The notes beneath the pieces were generated by a model. That model worked only from the letters and a program-made list of their open reading frames with translations. It did not search any database and had not been told where the DNA came from. Shown here one piece after another: positions 18,139 through 27,261 of a stretch of DNA of 64,000 nt. A program made the position numbers and the translations under genes. Within the stretch, counting starts at the first letter, position 1. Each line of letters starts with the position of its first letter. Origin of the DNA: Trabulsiella odontotermitis (lineage in GTDB: Bacteria > Pseudomonadota > Gammaproteobacteria > Enterobacterales > Enterobacteriaceae); the NCBI RefSeq assembly GCF_030053895.1, contig NZ_CP125781.1:2418001-2482000 (forward strand), in the 5' to 3' direction.

Positions 18139-18720
18139 CTATTCGGTAACGGGATTTTTCCTTTGGCTACGAACGGTGAGGAAGATATGCAGCAACCCCA
18201 TCGCACCATGTGCCCAGAAATAGGTTTCAATAAATACAGTCAGAAACTTATGCACATGCAGGACGGTTTCTGTCAGCACAGGTGACGTGCCAAGAGCAGT
18301 ATTGAGAGCAAACCAGAATCCACCACATAATGCAACGCCCAATAGTGCAAGTACACCAAGCCCCTGAACCAGAGCAGCAATCCCACCAGCATGAGCTTCA
18401 GGAAGACGGAATGATATCAGCATTTTGATATCTTCAACCACACCTCGAAAATCAAGGACCACCCAGGCAAAATAGTAACGAAATCCTCGTTGTGTCAGCA
18501 TCCATGCAAGCATGACAAACCCAAGGACAATCAGTGATAATCCAGTGATAACATGGAACCATGTTACGAACCCAGTGAGAGTATAGTCACTAAGCGCATC
18601 GCTTTCGGTAAGGTTTGAATTAATAATCTGCAATAAAATCAATACAGCTACGATGATATGCAGCACACGTAGAAATGGTGTGTTTTTGTGAGGAAGAGCA
18701 TTACGTAAATTTTCGTTCAT
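18139..18720 (-). CDS. Cytochrome b561-type membrane protein
   Basis: A 193-residue protein with four to five membrane helices and histidines at the expected heme positions: LRVLHIIVAV, TWFHVITG, LHVHKFLT and FWAHGAMGLLH. This is the pattern of bacterial b561 or cytochrome b/b6-like domains that bind two hemes and shuttle electrons across the inner membrane. It is transcribed ahead of the VIT gene. In this setting it may control the redox state of the exported metal, which is an inference. Confidence 0.75.
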   Translation of the reverse strand: MNENLRNALPHKNTPFLRVLHIIVAVLILLQIINSNLTESDALSDYTLTGFVTWFHVITGLSLIVLGFVMLAWMLTQRGFRYYFAWVVLDFRGVVEDIKMLISFRLPEAHAGGIAALVQGLGVLALLGVALCGGFWFALNTALGTSPVLTETVLHVHKFLTVFIETYFWAHGAMGLLHIFLTVRSQRKNPVTE

Positions 18721-18802
18721 AATTTAGCCACTTTTTTTAAGGTTGGTTGACCACTCAATATTATGCCTTTTTATTAATGATAACCTTAACTTCTCAAAAC
18801 CA

Positions 18803-19209
18803 AGATGCACTCAGTAATATCCAAACCATGTTCAAAGGCCCAGTACTCGACAGGTAAATTCAGGTTCCTGAGTGGTTCTTATCGTCGCCAGATAGCCACG
18901 AAACAACGCAATGCTGTACAGAATGCTTATATCTGAACGCTTGAAATTCCAAAAGCGACGTGGATCGTACGGCACTTAATCCGACGACCGATGAAGAGTG
19001 CAGCCATGACAAAATCCATTCACCAAGCCACATTAGGTGACGTCGGAAATGATCTTCTTACGGCAAAGCACATGGCTTAGAATCCCTGTTCCAGCCTCGA
19101 AGAGGATACTGATGATTTATTTGCCGGAAAAAAGCATCTTCATGAGGGTCTCATACCGATGATGAAGACATTACGGGCATCAGTGTGTTAATCAACGGGG
19201 AGCAGGTCA
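18803..19209. mobile_element. Decayed, internally deleted copy of the island's IS3-family element
   Basis: Two blocks match the intact IS at 27233-28454 in the same orientation. 18826-19030 resembles about 27527-27780 (shared words such as GGTTCTTATCGTCGCCAGATA and ATGACAAAATCCAT, with differences). 19034-19209 resembles about 28277-28454. The right terminal repeat AATCAACGGGGAGCAGGTCA is intact at 19190-19209. About 490 bp of the interior and the left third are missing, and there is no usable transposase frame. The left limit is approximate. Confidence 0.85.
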
Positions 19210-19374
19210 ATAACTTTTGGTATACTAACTGACTCCAAATATCAAAATTGATGATACAGGTTTTCATGAGAAAGCAACTGGCACACTTATTATGATTCCT
19301 TTATCATCATTTCAACGATAACTGCCCCACGGTTCCCATGCTTTTCTGAACGCGAAAAAAACGGAACACTATTT

Positions 19375-21672
19375 ATGAAATATAACCACCTGTTGTCAGA
19401 TATCGCGCTGTTGTGTTTCCCCCTGTTGGCATTAATGTTGAGCTTTTTCAACCAGAACGCTCAATGGGGGATCAATTCAACAATTGTGTTGATCTTATCC
19501 ACTCTTCCTTCGTTATTGTTAACAAGTTATGAGATGGTTAAATCTTTGCTCAAACACCAGGTTGGGGTTGATGTCCTTGCGATTATTTCAATGTCTGGTG
19601 CACTTTGGATGGGAGAGTCGGCAACGGCAGCAGTGATTGCCGCTATGACCGCCACAGGCAGATTGCTTGAAAGCTATGCTCAGGGCCGTGCCGAACGAGA
19701 AATGACCTCTCTGCTTTCTAAAGCACCTCGTTCAGCGAATAGACTTCTTAAAAACGATATTCAGGTTATCCCCGTAGAATCTATTCAGCCCGGTGATTTG
19801 CTCTTAGTTAAGCCGGGAGAAACTATTCCTGTAGACGGTCCACTGGTGAGTGCGAGCGCTGTCTTGAACGAATCCTCAATTACCGGAGAATCATTACCCG
19901 CCCCCCGGAAGGCTGGTGCACTGATGCTTAGTGGTGCAATTAATGCGGGAGATGCCCTGAAAATGTATGCAGCCCGTTCAGCAAAAGACAGCACGCTTCA
20001 GGGTATTATCCGTGTGGTAGAGCAGGCCAGTCAGTCACGTGCGTCAACAGTACGACTGGCAGACCGTTATGCCGTCTGGTTTATCCCCTTTGCCCTTGGC
20101 ATTGCTCTACTGGCATGGGCCGTGAGTAACGAACCCGTTCGCGCATTGGCTGTGCTGGTTGTCGCAACCCCCTGTCCACTTTTACTGGCTGTACCGGTGG
20201 CGTTGGTCTCCGGCATTTCCCGCTCTGCACAGAGAGGGGTACTAATTAAAGGAAGTGCCGCACTGGAGCAACTGGCTCGGGCAGATCACCTATTTTTTGA
20301 CAAAACAGGGACCCTGACAGGGGGGACTGCAAAACTGACGTCGATTCAGAGCCTTAATCCACATTATACGCAGCAGGATTTACTCAGGCTGGCAGCAAGT
20401 CTGGATCAGTTTTCCTGTCACATTATCGCCAGCGCTATTTTACAGGAGGCACATGAACAAGGCTTAGGCTCTTTACCAATACCGGAATCAGTGCAGGAAG
20501 TGGCCGGAGCGGGTCTGACAGGAAAAATCAACGATCAGCAAGTATGTATTGGTACATTGGATTTTGTTCTGAGCCACGCCAGAAGTGGTAGCTGGTTTGA
20601 GTCCGCACGTCAGCGCTTGTTCATTGAAAATGTGACGGTAGTTGCGATCGCAATTGATGCGGAGTTGGTCGGCTGGCTATTGCTCTCTGATCAGTTACGG
20701 CTGGAAACACCAAGAGCTTTGCGCATGTTGCGAAAAGCCGGTGTGCGCGAGATAGTTATGCTGACAGGGGACAGGCAGGAAGTGGCGGACAGTATTGGTA
20801 CAGGCCTTGGTGTCGATCGTGTTCTGGCTGAACTGACCCCGGAGATGAAACTGGCGCATATATTAGATGCCTCAGACTCTTTTTGCACGATGATGGTTGG
20901 TGACGGGGTAAATGATGCCCCGGCACTTGCAGCAGCTGGGGTCGGAGTCGCAATGGGGGCAAGGGGAACCGCTGCGGCAGCAGAAAGTGCTGATATCGTA
21001 CTGCTGACAGATCAGTTAGACCGATTGGTTGATGCCAGACAAATAGCCAGACTTTCCATGCGTATCGCCACACAAAGTGTCTTGCTCGGAATGGGGTTAT
21101 GTTGCATAGCTATGGTTATTGCAGCCCTTGGTATGTTACCACCGTTTGAAGGTGCACTTTTACAGGAATTCATTGATCTCCTGGCTATTCTCTCAGCTTT
21201 ACGGGTGCTGACCTGTCGGGTTACACGCCCACTAGACAAGGCTATAAGTAACCAACAGCTTGAAACATTGAGAAACGAGCACAAGCATTTACAACCTGTT
21301 CTTCAATGTTTGGCTGAAGTTGCTGCACGTTTCCCCCTAGCAGATCAGGAAGAGCAACGTATGCTCCTTAAGGAGCTGCATGAACAACTGGTCCAGAAGA
21401 TCCTGTCTCATGAGCAACAGGATGAACAAGATCTGTACCCTTCATTATCGACAATGCTGGTCGGCGATGACCCCCTTGCTGCTTTGTATCGTAGCCACAA
21501 GGAAATATATCAGGAAGTAAGGAAGTTAGGTCGACTCAGTGAACTCCTGCAGAACACAGATGTTTCAGCTGATATTATTCGTGATGTACAACGTTCCTTG
21601 TATGGGCTTGAGGCTATTCTGCAGCTACATTTTGCTCAGGAAGAAGAGTTATACAACAGTCTTCAGGCTTAA
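19375..21672 (+). CDS. P1B-5-type metal-transporting ATPase with C-terminal hemerythrin domain
   Basis: A 765-residue P-type ATPase. Visible parts are the TGE actuator motif (170-172), the TPCP membrane metal site (265-268), the phosphorylated Asp309 in FFDKTGTLTGG, MLTGDR, and GDGVNDAPAL (about 509-518). From about residue 630 a hemerythrin-like domain follows with RNEHKHL, SHEQQDEQD, RSHKEIY and LHFAQEEELY, the H...HxxxE...H...HxxxE set for a di-iron site. TPCP plus hemerythrin defines the P1B-5 group, such as Nia of Sinorhizobium, reported to export Ni and Fe. There is no N-terminal cysteine metal domain. The IS remnant lies just upstream. Confidence 0.92.
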   Translation: MKYNHLLSDIALLCFPLLALMLSFFNQNAQWGINSTIVLILSTLPSLLLTSYEMVKSLLKHQVGVDVLAIISMSGALWMGESATAAVIAAMTATGRLLESYAQGRAEREMTSLLSKAPRSANRLLKNDIQVIPVESIQPGDLLLVKPGETIPVDGPLVSASAVLNESSITGESLPAPRKAGALMLSGAINAGDALKMYAARSAKDSTLQGIIRVVEQASQSRASTVRLADRYAVWFIPFALGIALLAWAVSNEPVRALAVLVVATPCPLLLAVPVALVSGISRSAQRGVLIKGSAALEQLARADHLFFDKTGTLTGGTAKLTSIQSLNPHYTQQDLLRLAASLDQFSCHIIASAILQEAHEQGLGSLPIPESVQEVAGAGLTGKINDQQVCIGTLDFVLSHARSGSWFESARQRLFIENVTVVAIAIDAELVGWLLLSDQLRLETPRALRMLRKAGVREIVMLTGDRQEVADSIGTGLGVDRVLAELTPEMKLAHILDASDSFCTMMVGDGVNDAPALAAAGVGVAMGARGTAAAAESADIVLLTDQLDRLVDARQIARLSMRIATQSVLLGMGLCCIAMVIAALGMLPPFEGALLQEFIDLLAILSALRVLTCRVTRPLDKAISNQQLETLRNEHKHLQPVLQCLAEVAARFPLADQEEQRMLLKELHEQLVQKILSHEQQDEQDLYPSLSTMLVGDDPLAALYRSHKEIYQEVRKLGRLSELLQNTDVSADIIRDVQRSLYGLEAILQLHFAQEEELYNSLQA

Positions 21673-22167
21673 ATCTTATCCACATATCCATGGTGATCCT
21701 GCAGATCTCACTATAGGTGTCTTTAACTCCTATTGAAGTGGCATACCGATGAAATGCCAGAATTTATATACAATAAGTAGTTTTATTACCGTTAGGTTTG
21801 TTCAACTTTTCCAGGATTCCAAACATACAGCCTAGTGTGTATAAAACGAAATAAGTACCTATGTACTTCATGACCAACAAACAAAACACAGACTGACGCG
21901 TGACCACCAAATATAATTTGGCCCCCTGAATCCACCCCGCGCAACACCAATAGGTACTTAACTTATGTTGAGGCAACAAACTAAAATATGTAGCATTGAT
22001 AATGCATGTTTGTTACCCCAACATTTTTATATGTATTTTGCAGATAAGATAACGTTGTGAAATTTCCTCACCAGTGCATAGCTATCTGCTTGATTACAGG
22101 CACGTGTATCATGTCAGTTCAGGGATATCTTTCCAGCATATCTACCTTCACCGAATAATTCCCGGTC
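21673..22167. other. Gap between convergent ATPase and cytochrome b562 genes
   Basis: These 495 bases are AT-rich and carry only short open frames. The longest, 71 codons on the minus strand at 21764-21979, has no ribosome site or recognised motif. No clear terminator, RNA or repeat was found. Confidence 0.4.
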
Positions 22168-22542
22168 TCAGTCAACACCTAGTTTATTGTGGTATTTTCT
22201 CATCAGACTGCCTAGTTTCTGTGCTGCAATTTTCCCGGCGTCAAGACCTTCCTTCTCAGCGGTACTTTCAACGGCAGTTACCTCATCAATTAGAAGTGAC
22301 ATGCCTGCAACATACGTTTCCCTGTCATACCCTTCTACAGGGCTGTTCAGGATGGACTCTGCTGTTGCTTTCAGTTCCCGCATATCTTTCCTGAAGGATG
22401 TAACGTCCTCCTCCTTAAGTGCTGCGCGGTAGCTTTTATTCATCATCTTCATGGCATGTTCAACACCGTCAGAACCAGCCATTACACAGGGGGATAAAAG
22501 AAGAGTGGCTCCTATCACAACAGTACGCATAATTTTTCTCAT
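22168..22542 (-). CDS. Periplasmic cytochrome b562 family protein
   Basis: A 124-residue protein from the ATG at 22542, which has GGAGG 5 bases upstream. The longer frame from 22641 has no such site. A signal peptide ends near VMAGS. The mature four-helix bundle has a Met in HAMKMMNKSY near its start and a His in MRKYHNK near its end, matching the Met/His axial heme ligands of soluble cytochrome b562. It follows the CDF gene by 117 bases in the same direction. A role in redox handling of exported iron is inferred from context. Confidence 0.8.
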   Translation of the reverse strand: MRKIMRTVVIGATLLLSPCVMAGSDGVEHAMKMMNKSYRAALKEEDVTSFRKDMRELKATAESILNSPVEGYDRETYVAGMSLLIDEVTAVESTAEKEGLDAGKIAAQKLGSLMRKYHNKLGVD

Positions 22543-22659
22543 AATAGCCTCCATATTGTTTACTCTCGTTTTCACAGTCAGAAGGGGTAATATTGCGCAA
22601 AAAAATAATCCCTTCCCAATCTTCTCAAAAAACAGCAGCATTCATATTATTTTTCAGGA

Positions 22660-23598
22660 TTATTTGCCCCCGCAACCAGGACTATTATCACCTTTAAAAT
22701 AAGGGTCAACATGTGTCATAACATTTAAAACATGATGATTATCTAAAACTGATTTCCTGGCCAAAACAGCAATGTCATGTCCTACTTTCACTGATAAATC
22801 ACCATCAATTTCCAGATGAACATCAACAACAACAAGGTCCCCCATTTTTCTGGTCTTGAGGTCATGGATGCCTTCGACCCCAGGCGTGGACAATAATGTT
22901 GTTTTTATACTATTTTCAGTTTCAATATCCACGGCCCTGTCCATCAAGTCATGAAGCGAATCTGACATAAATGAATATCCCATTCTGGTCACAATCAGTC
23001 CCACAACCAGTGCAGCTACCGGATCAAGCAATTTAAACCCTGATAAACTACCAATAATACCAATAGCCACCACCAAAGATGAGGCGGCATCAGAGCGGGC
23101 ATGCCAGGCATTGGCAACCAGCATAGTGGATTTTACTCGGGTTGCTACTGCCAGCATATAGCGAAAAAGAAGCTCTTTGATAACCAGTGCGGCTAAGGCC
23201 ACCCACAGAGCAACAATATGTACCTGAGGAATATCATCTGGTTGTTGCATTTTATTTGCTGCTGACCATAACATCCCGATGCCAACAATGAATAAAATTG
23301 TCCCCAGAATTAATGATGCACCATTTTCATAACGATGATGCCCGTAGTGATGGTCATCATCGGGATTTTTTTTACTTTTATGATTAGCAATAAGCACCAC
23401 AAAGTCTGAAACTAAATCAGACAGAGAATGGATACCATCCGCAATAAGCCCCTGAGATCCGGAAAATACGCCAGTAATCACTTGCCCGGATGTCAGAAAA
23501 CAATTAACAAGCACACTAACCCATGTGCTTTTACGGGCCGCGAGGAAACGCTCATGAGAACTAATATCAATATCATCCGTAAGTTTGTTTACCTGCAC
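22660..23598 (-). CDS. Cation diffusion facilitator (CDF) metal exporter
   Basis: A 312-residue CDF protein starting with GTG (AGGAG 6 bases upstream). Six membrane helices are followed by a cytosolic domain (about 215-300). The transport site reads IHSLSD in TM2 and AWHARSD in TM5, so HxxxD in each. FieF/YiiP has DxxxD in TM2, and this change favours zinc-like substrates, although Fe, Co or Ni cannot be excluded. A histidine-rich loop DDDHHYGHH lies at about 80. The tail ends SPGCGGK. It is part of the island's metal module, upstream of the cytochrome b562 gene. Confidence 0.9.
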   Translation of the reverse strand: MQVNKLTDDIDISSHERFLAARKSTWVSVLVNCFLTSGQVITGVFSGSQGLIADGIHSLSDLVSDFVVLIANHKSKKNPDDDHHYGHHRYENGASLILGTILFIVGIGMLWSAANKMQQPDDIPQVHIVALWVALAALVIKELLFRYMLAVATRVKSTMLVANAWHARSDAASSLVVAIGIIGSLSGFKLLDPVAALVVGLIVTRMGYSFMSDSLHDLMDRAVDIETENSIKTTLLSTPGVEGIHDLKTRKMGDLVVVDVHLEIDGDLSVKVGHDIAVLARKSVLDNHHVLNVMTHVDPYFKGDNSPGCGGK

Positions 23599-24205
23599 CT
23601 GAAACTCCTAATAACAGCATCTACAGTTAATACTAAGCAGCCAATACTACCCGGCCAAGTTCAGTTTTGGTATATGAAATTTTGAGGTACTGTGGTGAAA
23701 ATATAAAAATGGTGAGATTTATTCCTGTAAAGACCGCGCCATGGTGGCGATAACATTTATTTATCATAACGCCTGAACATTAATTTATTCTGAACAGAAG
23801 AGAGAAGAAAAGTTGACAGTTATCACAACTATACACTTACGCCCAGTGTGGATGGGTTCAACAAACTAAAATTGCAAACCCGATTAACTGAGGAATTGAG
23901 CGCTCTCGAAGAGGAGTTGCTTTCGGGTAGCTGTCAACCATTGCAAAATGGTAAACAACATCCTTTGGGTCCCCAACTGTGTGGCCACTGTAGTGACTGT
24001 GGTGGGTGATAGAACTGGTCACATTGATGCCAGACTTTTTCGTGCCGCATGTATGGCACACTGAATTTGATTAAGACCTGCTGAAATGAAACCGGAGTGC
24101 TTCAGCTACAGAAACTGACCAAATCGTATACCCCAAGCAAGATCTGAATACCATCCGAACAATATCTCTTTTAGGTATACCTGATAAAGACCATGACACA
24201 CAGTA
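23599..24205. other. Gap upstream of the resolvase region
   Basis: About 600 AT-rich bases hold no supported gene. A 67-codon minus-strand frame at 23858-24061 has Cys and His residues but no ribosome site or recognised family. The palindrome AGGTATACCT lies at 24173-24182, near the resolvase site, and may be an operator. Confidence 0.4.
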
Positions 24206-24233
24206 TCAATAGGGTTAAATTTGACTCTATTGA
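24206..24233. promoter_or_regulatory. Candidate resolvase crossover site (res site I)
   Basis: A 28-bp imperfect palindrome begins TCAATAGGG and ends CTCTATTGA, with 12 of 14 pairs matching and a central AT dinucleotide. Length, symmetry and central AT are those of subsite I in Tn3-type res sites. It ends 60 bases before the resolvase start. GTATCA words at 24203, 24251 and 24262 could belong to accessory subsites. Confidence 0.6.
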
Positions 24234-24257
24234 CAATAAAAACACGCACTGTATCAT
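24230..24257 (+). promoter_or_regulatory. Sigma-70 promoter of the resolvase gene
   Basis: TTGACA (24230-24235) and TATCAT (24252-24257) are 16 bases apart. The -35 box overlaps the res-like palindrome, so the bound resolvase would repress its own gene, as in Tn3-type systems. Confidence 0.7.
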
Positions 24258-24293
24258 ATGGGTATCAATTTAATACTCAAAAGAGAATGCATA

Positions 24294-24908
24294 ATGAATG
24301 TCCGTATCTATTGCCGTGCATCTACCGAAGGCCAACATGCTGATCGTGCATTAGTTAGCCTGCGCGAATTTGCGCAAAGCAAAAACTGGCAAGTAGCCGG
24401 AGAATACATTGAGAATGCCAGCGGTGCGAAGCTGGAACGTGTGGAACTGATGCACCTACTTGCCGAAGCACGGCCTGGCGATTTGCTTCTAATTGAAGCG
24501 ATTGACCGTCTCAGTCGTCTTCAACATGAAGAATGGGCTGAACTCAAAGCTACGCTGAACAGTAAAGGACTGGTTATTGTTTCGATGGATTTGCCAACAA
24601 GCTGGCAGATGGTTGAAATGTCTGGTAACGACCTTACTAGCGGCATTCTTCGGGCAGTCAATGCTATGCTGATCGATATCCTTGCGACAATGGCACGACA
24701 AGATTATGAAACCCGCCGTAAACGCCAGGCACAGGGGATCGAGAGAGCAAAACTGGCAGGTTTGTATACGGGGAAAGAAAAAGATATGGAAGCCCGTGAA
24801 ACTGTTCGCGAAATGCTGGCGCAGAATGTTAAACCAGCCCACATCATGAAAGCGGCAGGTATCAGCCGCGCCACCTTTTACCGAATCAAGAAAGAGCTTT
24901 TGTGTTAA
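24294..24908 (+). CDS. Small serine recombinase (resolvase/invertase family)
   Basis: A 204-residue resolvase from the ATG at 24294 (AGAGAA upstream). The catalytic domain starts VRIYCRASTEGQ, with nucleophile Ser10, and has IEAIDRLSRL. A helix-turn-helix (about 170-200) ends the protein in ISRATFYRIKKEL. Such resolvases are common on enterobacterial plasmids, where they resolve dimers. On a chromosomal island it suggests a plasmid-like past or a circular episomal stage. It is preceded by its own promoter and a res-like palindrome. Confidence 0.92.
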   Translation: MNVRIYCRASTEGQHADRALVSLREFAQSKNWQVAGEYIENASGAKLERVELMHLLAEARPGDLLLIEAIDRLSRLQHEEWAELKATLNSKGLVIVSMDLPTSWQMVEMSGNDLTSGILRAVNAMLIDILATMARQDYETRRKRQAQGIERAKLAGLYTGKEKDMEARETVREMLAQNVKPAHIMKAAGISRATFYRIKKELLC

Positions 24909-24984
24909 AAACGGACTTGATAACAGTATTTGCTGCCCATATGTCCTGACTTTGAAACGCTCATATTATAATTAAGGATATCCC

Positions 24985-25431
24985 ATGGTAGGTAACTCAT
25001 TCTTCAAAGGTGTTGATGAAAAAATAGGCAGACAAAAACAAGAGCAGATTGAAGAAAAAGAAACGTTAGCCCAGGAACGAGAACGCTTATCGGAAATTAT
25101 TGAATCTCTCGTACCAGAAGTTGAAACGTACAAAAATGGTTTACTTGAAAGAGGAATCCACGCTGAAATTTCTACATCTGCACGGCATATAAGCTTCAAT
25201 ATGAAGTATAAAGACGGCGGGAAGCATGAACTTTTATTATCAGAAACTGAGCGATTTGATGGCCGCTATTCGATAACGACATTTTCTACAAACGATAATG
25301 GTCGTACTTTTAGTTCTACAAACGGTGCATCTTATAGTTCAACTACTTGGTCGAATGATGATTTCTTTAAAGCTTTAGAACGGCATATCAATGATTTCTT
25401 GTTCTATGCGAATCGTCATGGTGGTCTTTAA
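24985..25431 (+). CDS. Hypothetical coiled-coil protein
   Basis: A 148-residue protein with AAGGA ahead of the ATG. Residues 10-50 are highly charged and heptad-like (KQEQIEEKETLAQERERL), which predicts a coiled coil. The C-terminal half is rich in Ser/Thr and was not recognised. No signal or membrane segment is seen. It follows the resolvase by 76 bases and ends just before a terminator, so it may be read from the resolvase promoter. Function unknown. Confidence 0.65.
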   Translation: MVGNSFFKGVDEKIGRQKQEQIEEKETLAQERERLSEIIESLVPEVETYKNGLLERGIHAEISTSARHISFNMKYKDGGKHELLLSETERFDGRYSITTFSTNDNGRTFSSTNGASYSSTTWSNDDFFKALERHINDFLFYANRHGGL

Positions 25432-25446
25432 ACAACGACCGTTGTA

Positions 25447-25481
25447 TAACAAGCCTCGCTGAAGTGCGAGGCTTTATTTTA
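25447..25481 (+). terminator. Rho-independent terminator
   Basis: GCCTCGC and GCGAGGC form a 7-bp GC stem around TGAAGT, followed by TTTATTTT. It closes the resolvase/coiled-coil transcript. Confidence 0.85.
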
Positions 25482-25652
25482 TCCATACCGATGCTCGATT
25501 TCGATAACACCAACACATTCATCAAACCAGCAACAGTCAAATACTTTCATATATTCAGTCTAAACTGTTGTAAAATTTATCAATAGTCTGACTTTGACAA
25601 ATTCATTTAATCTAATTCGTAATTTTACTTTTCAAATTAGGTTATGAATGCA

Positions 25653-26249
25653 TCAAATCCAATTCAACCTGTGGCAGATCAAAAAAACAACCATACCTAA
25701 AATTATAATCAAAAATATTTTTAATGTATTTGGAAATTTATCTTTCCAAAAAGTTAAGGATAACTGTTCCTCAATCCATCGCTTCTCCAATTCACTGTAA
25801 AATTTATAGTGAGCATACCAATTACTACCACAAATTTGTTTAGTAATTGTGCTATTATCAAAATCTTGCATCAGAACTTCAAGTTCCTGAATATACTTAG
25901 CTGAATCTGGCTGGCTCTCTGATTTTGCATCGTAATACAGTCGTTCAATCTTTCTGAAGATGTCAGTTTGCCTTTTCCCCGCCTCTTCATATTTACTTTT
26001 ATCACCATCATAGAAATTAATGTATAGGCTACCAATGCTCAGAATAATAAAAATTGCAGAAATATTCTTAGAACTCATTTCATCCATATAAAGACCAAGA
26101 ACAGATACTGCGAGTGATATTATGCCAATCCAGCCAGGAAGCTTACTTACAATGTCAAATGTTGCAAAGGTTTTCTTTGCTCCGAACCCAACGTTGTATC
26201 CAGCAGAAGCAATATGATTCAGCAAGTCATTTTTTAGCATGTTTTTCAC
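25653..26249 (-). CDS. SLATT-domain membrane effector of a CBASS-like system
   Basis: A 198-residue protein starting with GTG that overlaps the CD-NTase stop (GTGA). Two adjacent membrane helices (about 34-52 and 58-78) are followed by a helical region (85-170) and a last hydrophobic segment (175-195). This fits the SMODS-and-SLOG-associating 2TM effector (SLATT) group. Such proteins are thought to form membrane pores once the partner CD-NTase makes its nucleotide signal. Here the partner gene is interrupted by an IS, so the effector may be unexpressed or uncoupled. The assignment rests on topology and genetic pairing. Confidence 0.78.
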   Translation of the reverse strand: MKNMLKNDLLNHIASAGYNVGFGAKKTFATFDIVSKLPGWIGIISLAVSVLGLYMDEMSSKNISAIFIILSIGSLYINFYDGDKSKYEEAGKRQTDIFRKIERLYYDAKSESQPDSAKYIQELEVLMQDFDNSTITKQICGSNWYAHYKFYSELEKRWIEEQLSLTFWKDKFPNTLKIFLIIILGMVVFLICHRLNWI

Positions 26250-27232
26250 TCAATTGGAATGTCGATAGTAGCCTGGGCAATTACTATATGATTCTTAACG
26301 ATATAACACCACACCTTATGACTACCTCTGAACTTTGTATGTTCAGTATGGGTAGTTTGACCTAAAATTATTTGACCTCGAATTTCATCACGTTCTTCAG
26401 CCTCTTTACCTCTATTCAATACTTTCCAGTATATGTCATAAGGTTCAGGAATCAGATCTAAACTTGCTTGATTGATCGAGAATGATAAAGTCTTATTAGG
26501 AGGTAACCAAGGTCGAGCTATATCCGAAAGGTAAGCTCTAATCGAGCGTTCCCTATACCCACTTTCTTTGACAATACAGTTGACTTCAAGTGGATATCTA
26601 ATATCGACATCATCAAATTTTTCATCCGTAAATTCTTCCGTATTACGCCATGTGCGGGCAAAATATGATTCATTAACGAAATTATCTGACCCCAGCCCCA
26701 GAGAGTCTTGCATTTCCGTTGCTGCTTTAGGAAAAGTAAGTCCGAAAACTTCCCGCCAAAGTTCATGACATTTCTTTGTATAGCCATTCTCGTACGCGTC
26801 AATCGCTTGCGTGCATAGTTTGAAGGCACGTTTTGATTGTCGCTGGAAATTTTTGTAGACCTTAACCCTTTGTCCACTGCCTATTGCAGCATAGTGTTCA
26901 TGAACGTCTTCTTTTTGCAAAAAATCAAAAAAGTCACGGCACATGAAACCATAACTAACCATTCCAGTTTCATCATAATCATCGGTTTGTTTAAGGAACC
27001 TCCATGCTAACGTGTCAATAAGAAGTCCTCCCATGTCTACTGTATTTCTGTTTTTCCAAGCTCGCAACATGCGACAAAGATTATGGAGATTACGACTTTT
27101 GTTATTTCGGAAATTCCTCATTTCGGTAATTTCCATACGAGGTTTAGTTACCCGCCACCCACCATTACCATTGTCAGCTTTCGTATCAGGGTATTTAAAA
27201 TGATCTCCGTCAGCAAAGACTGGTTGCACCTC
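26246..27232 (-). pseudogene. CD-NTase, 3' part separated by IS insertion
   Basis: This part encodes residues 126-452 of the rejoined enzyme, including the helical core and a C-terminal adenylyl/guanylyl-SMODS sensor domain (AGS-C). The latter shows EPYDIYWKVLNRGKEA, IRGQI and RGSHKVWCYIVKNHIVIAQA. The open frame restarts inside the target duplication with an ATG-less junction, and its first possible start comes from IS sequence. Without the N-terminal half it has no catalytic GS and DxD residues. It ends in the GTGA overlap with the SLATT effector. Confidence 0.88.
27229..27232. repeat. Target-site duplication CCTC, left copy
   Basis: CCTC directly precedes the IS left end and is repeated at 28455-28458. 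A 4-bp duplication is usual for the IS407 group of the IS3 family. Confidence 0.92.
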
Positions 27233-27261
27233 TGACCTGCCCCCACGATTAGATACAACAC

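Noticed and set aside
21764..21979. 71-codon minus-strand frame between the ATPase and cytochrome b562 genes
   Set aside because: Composition is irregular and no start signal or motif is visible; probably chance.
23858..24061. 67-codon minus-strand frame with Cys and His residues
   Set aside because: No ribosome site, no family resemblance, and it lies in a degenerate-looking AT-rich gap.
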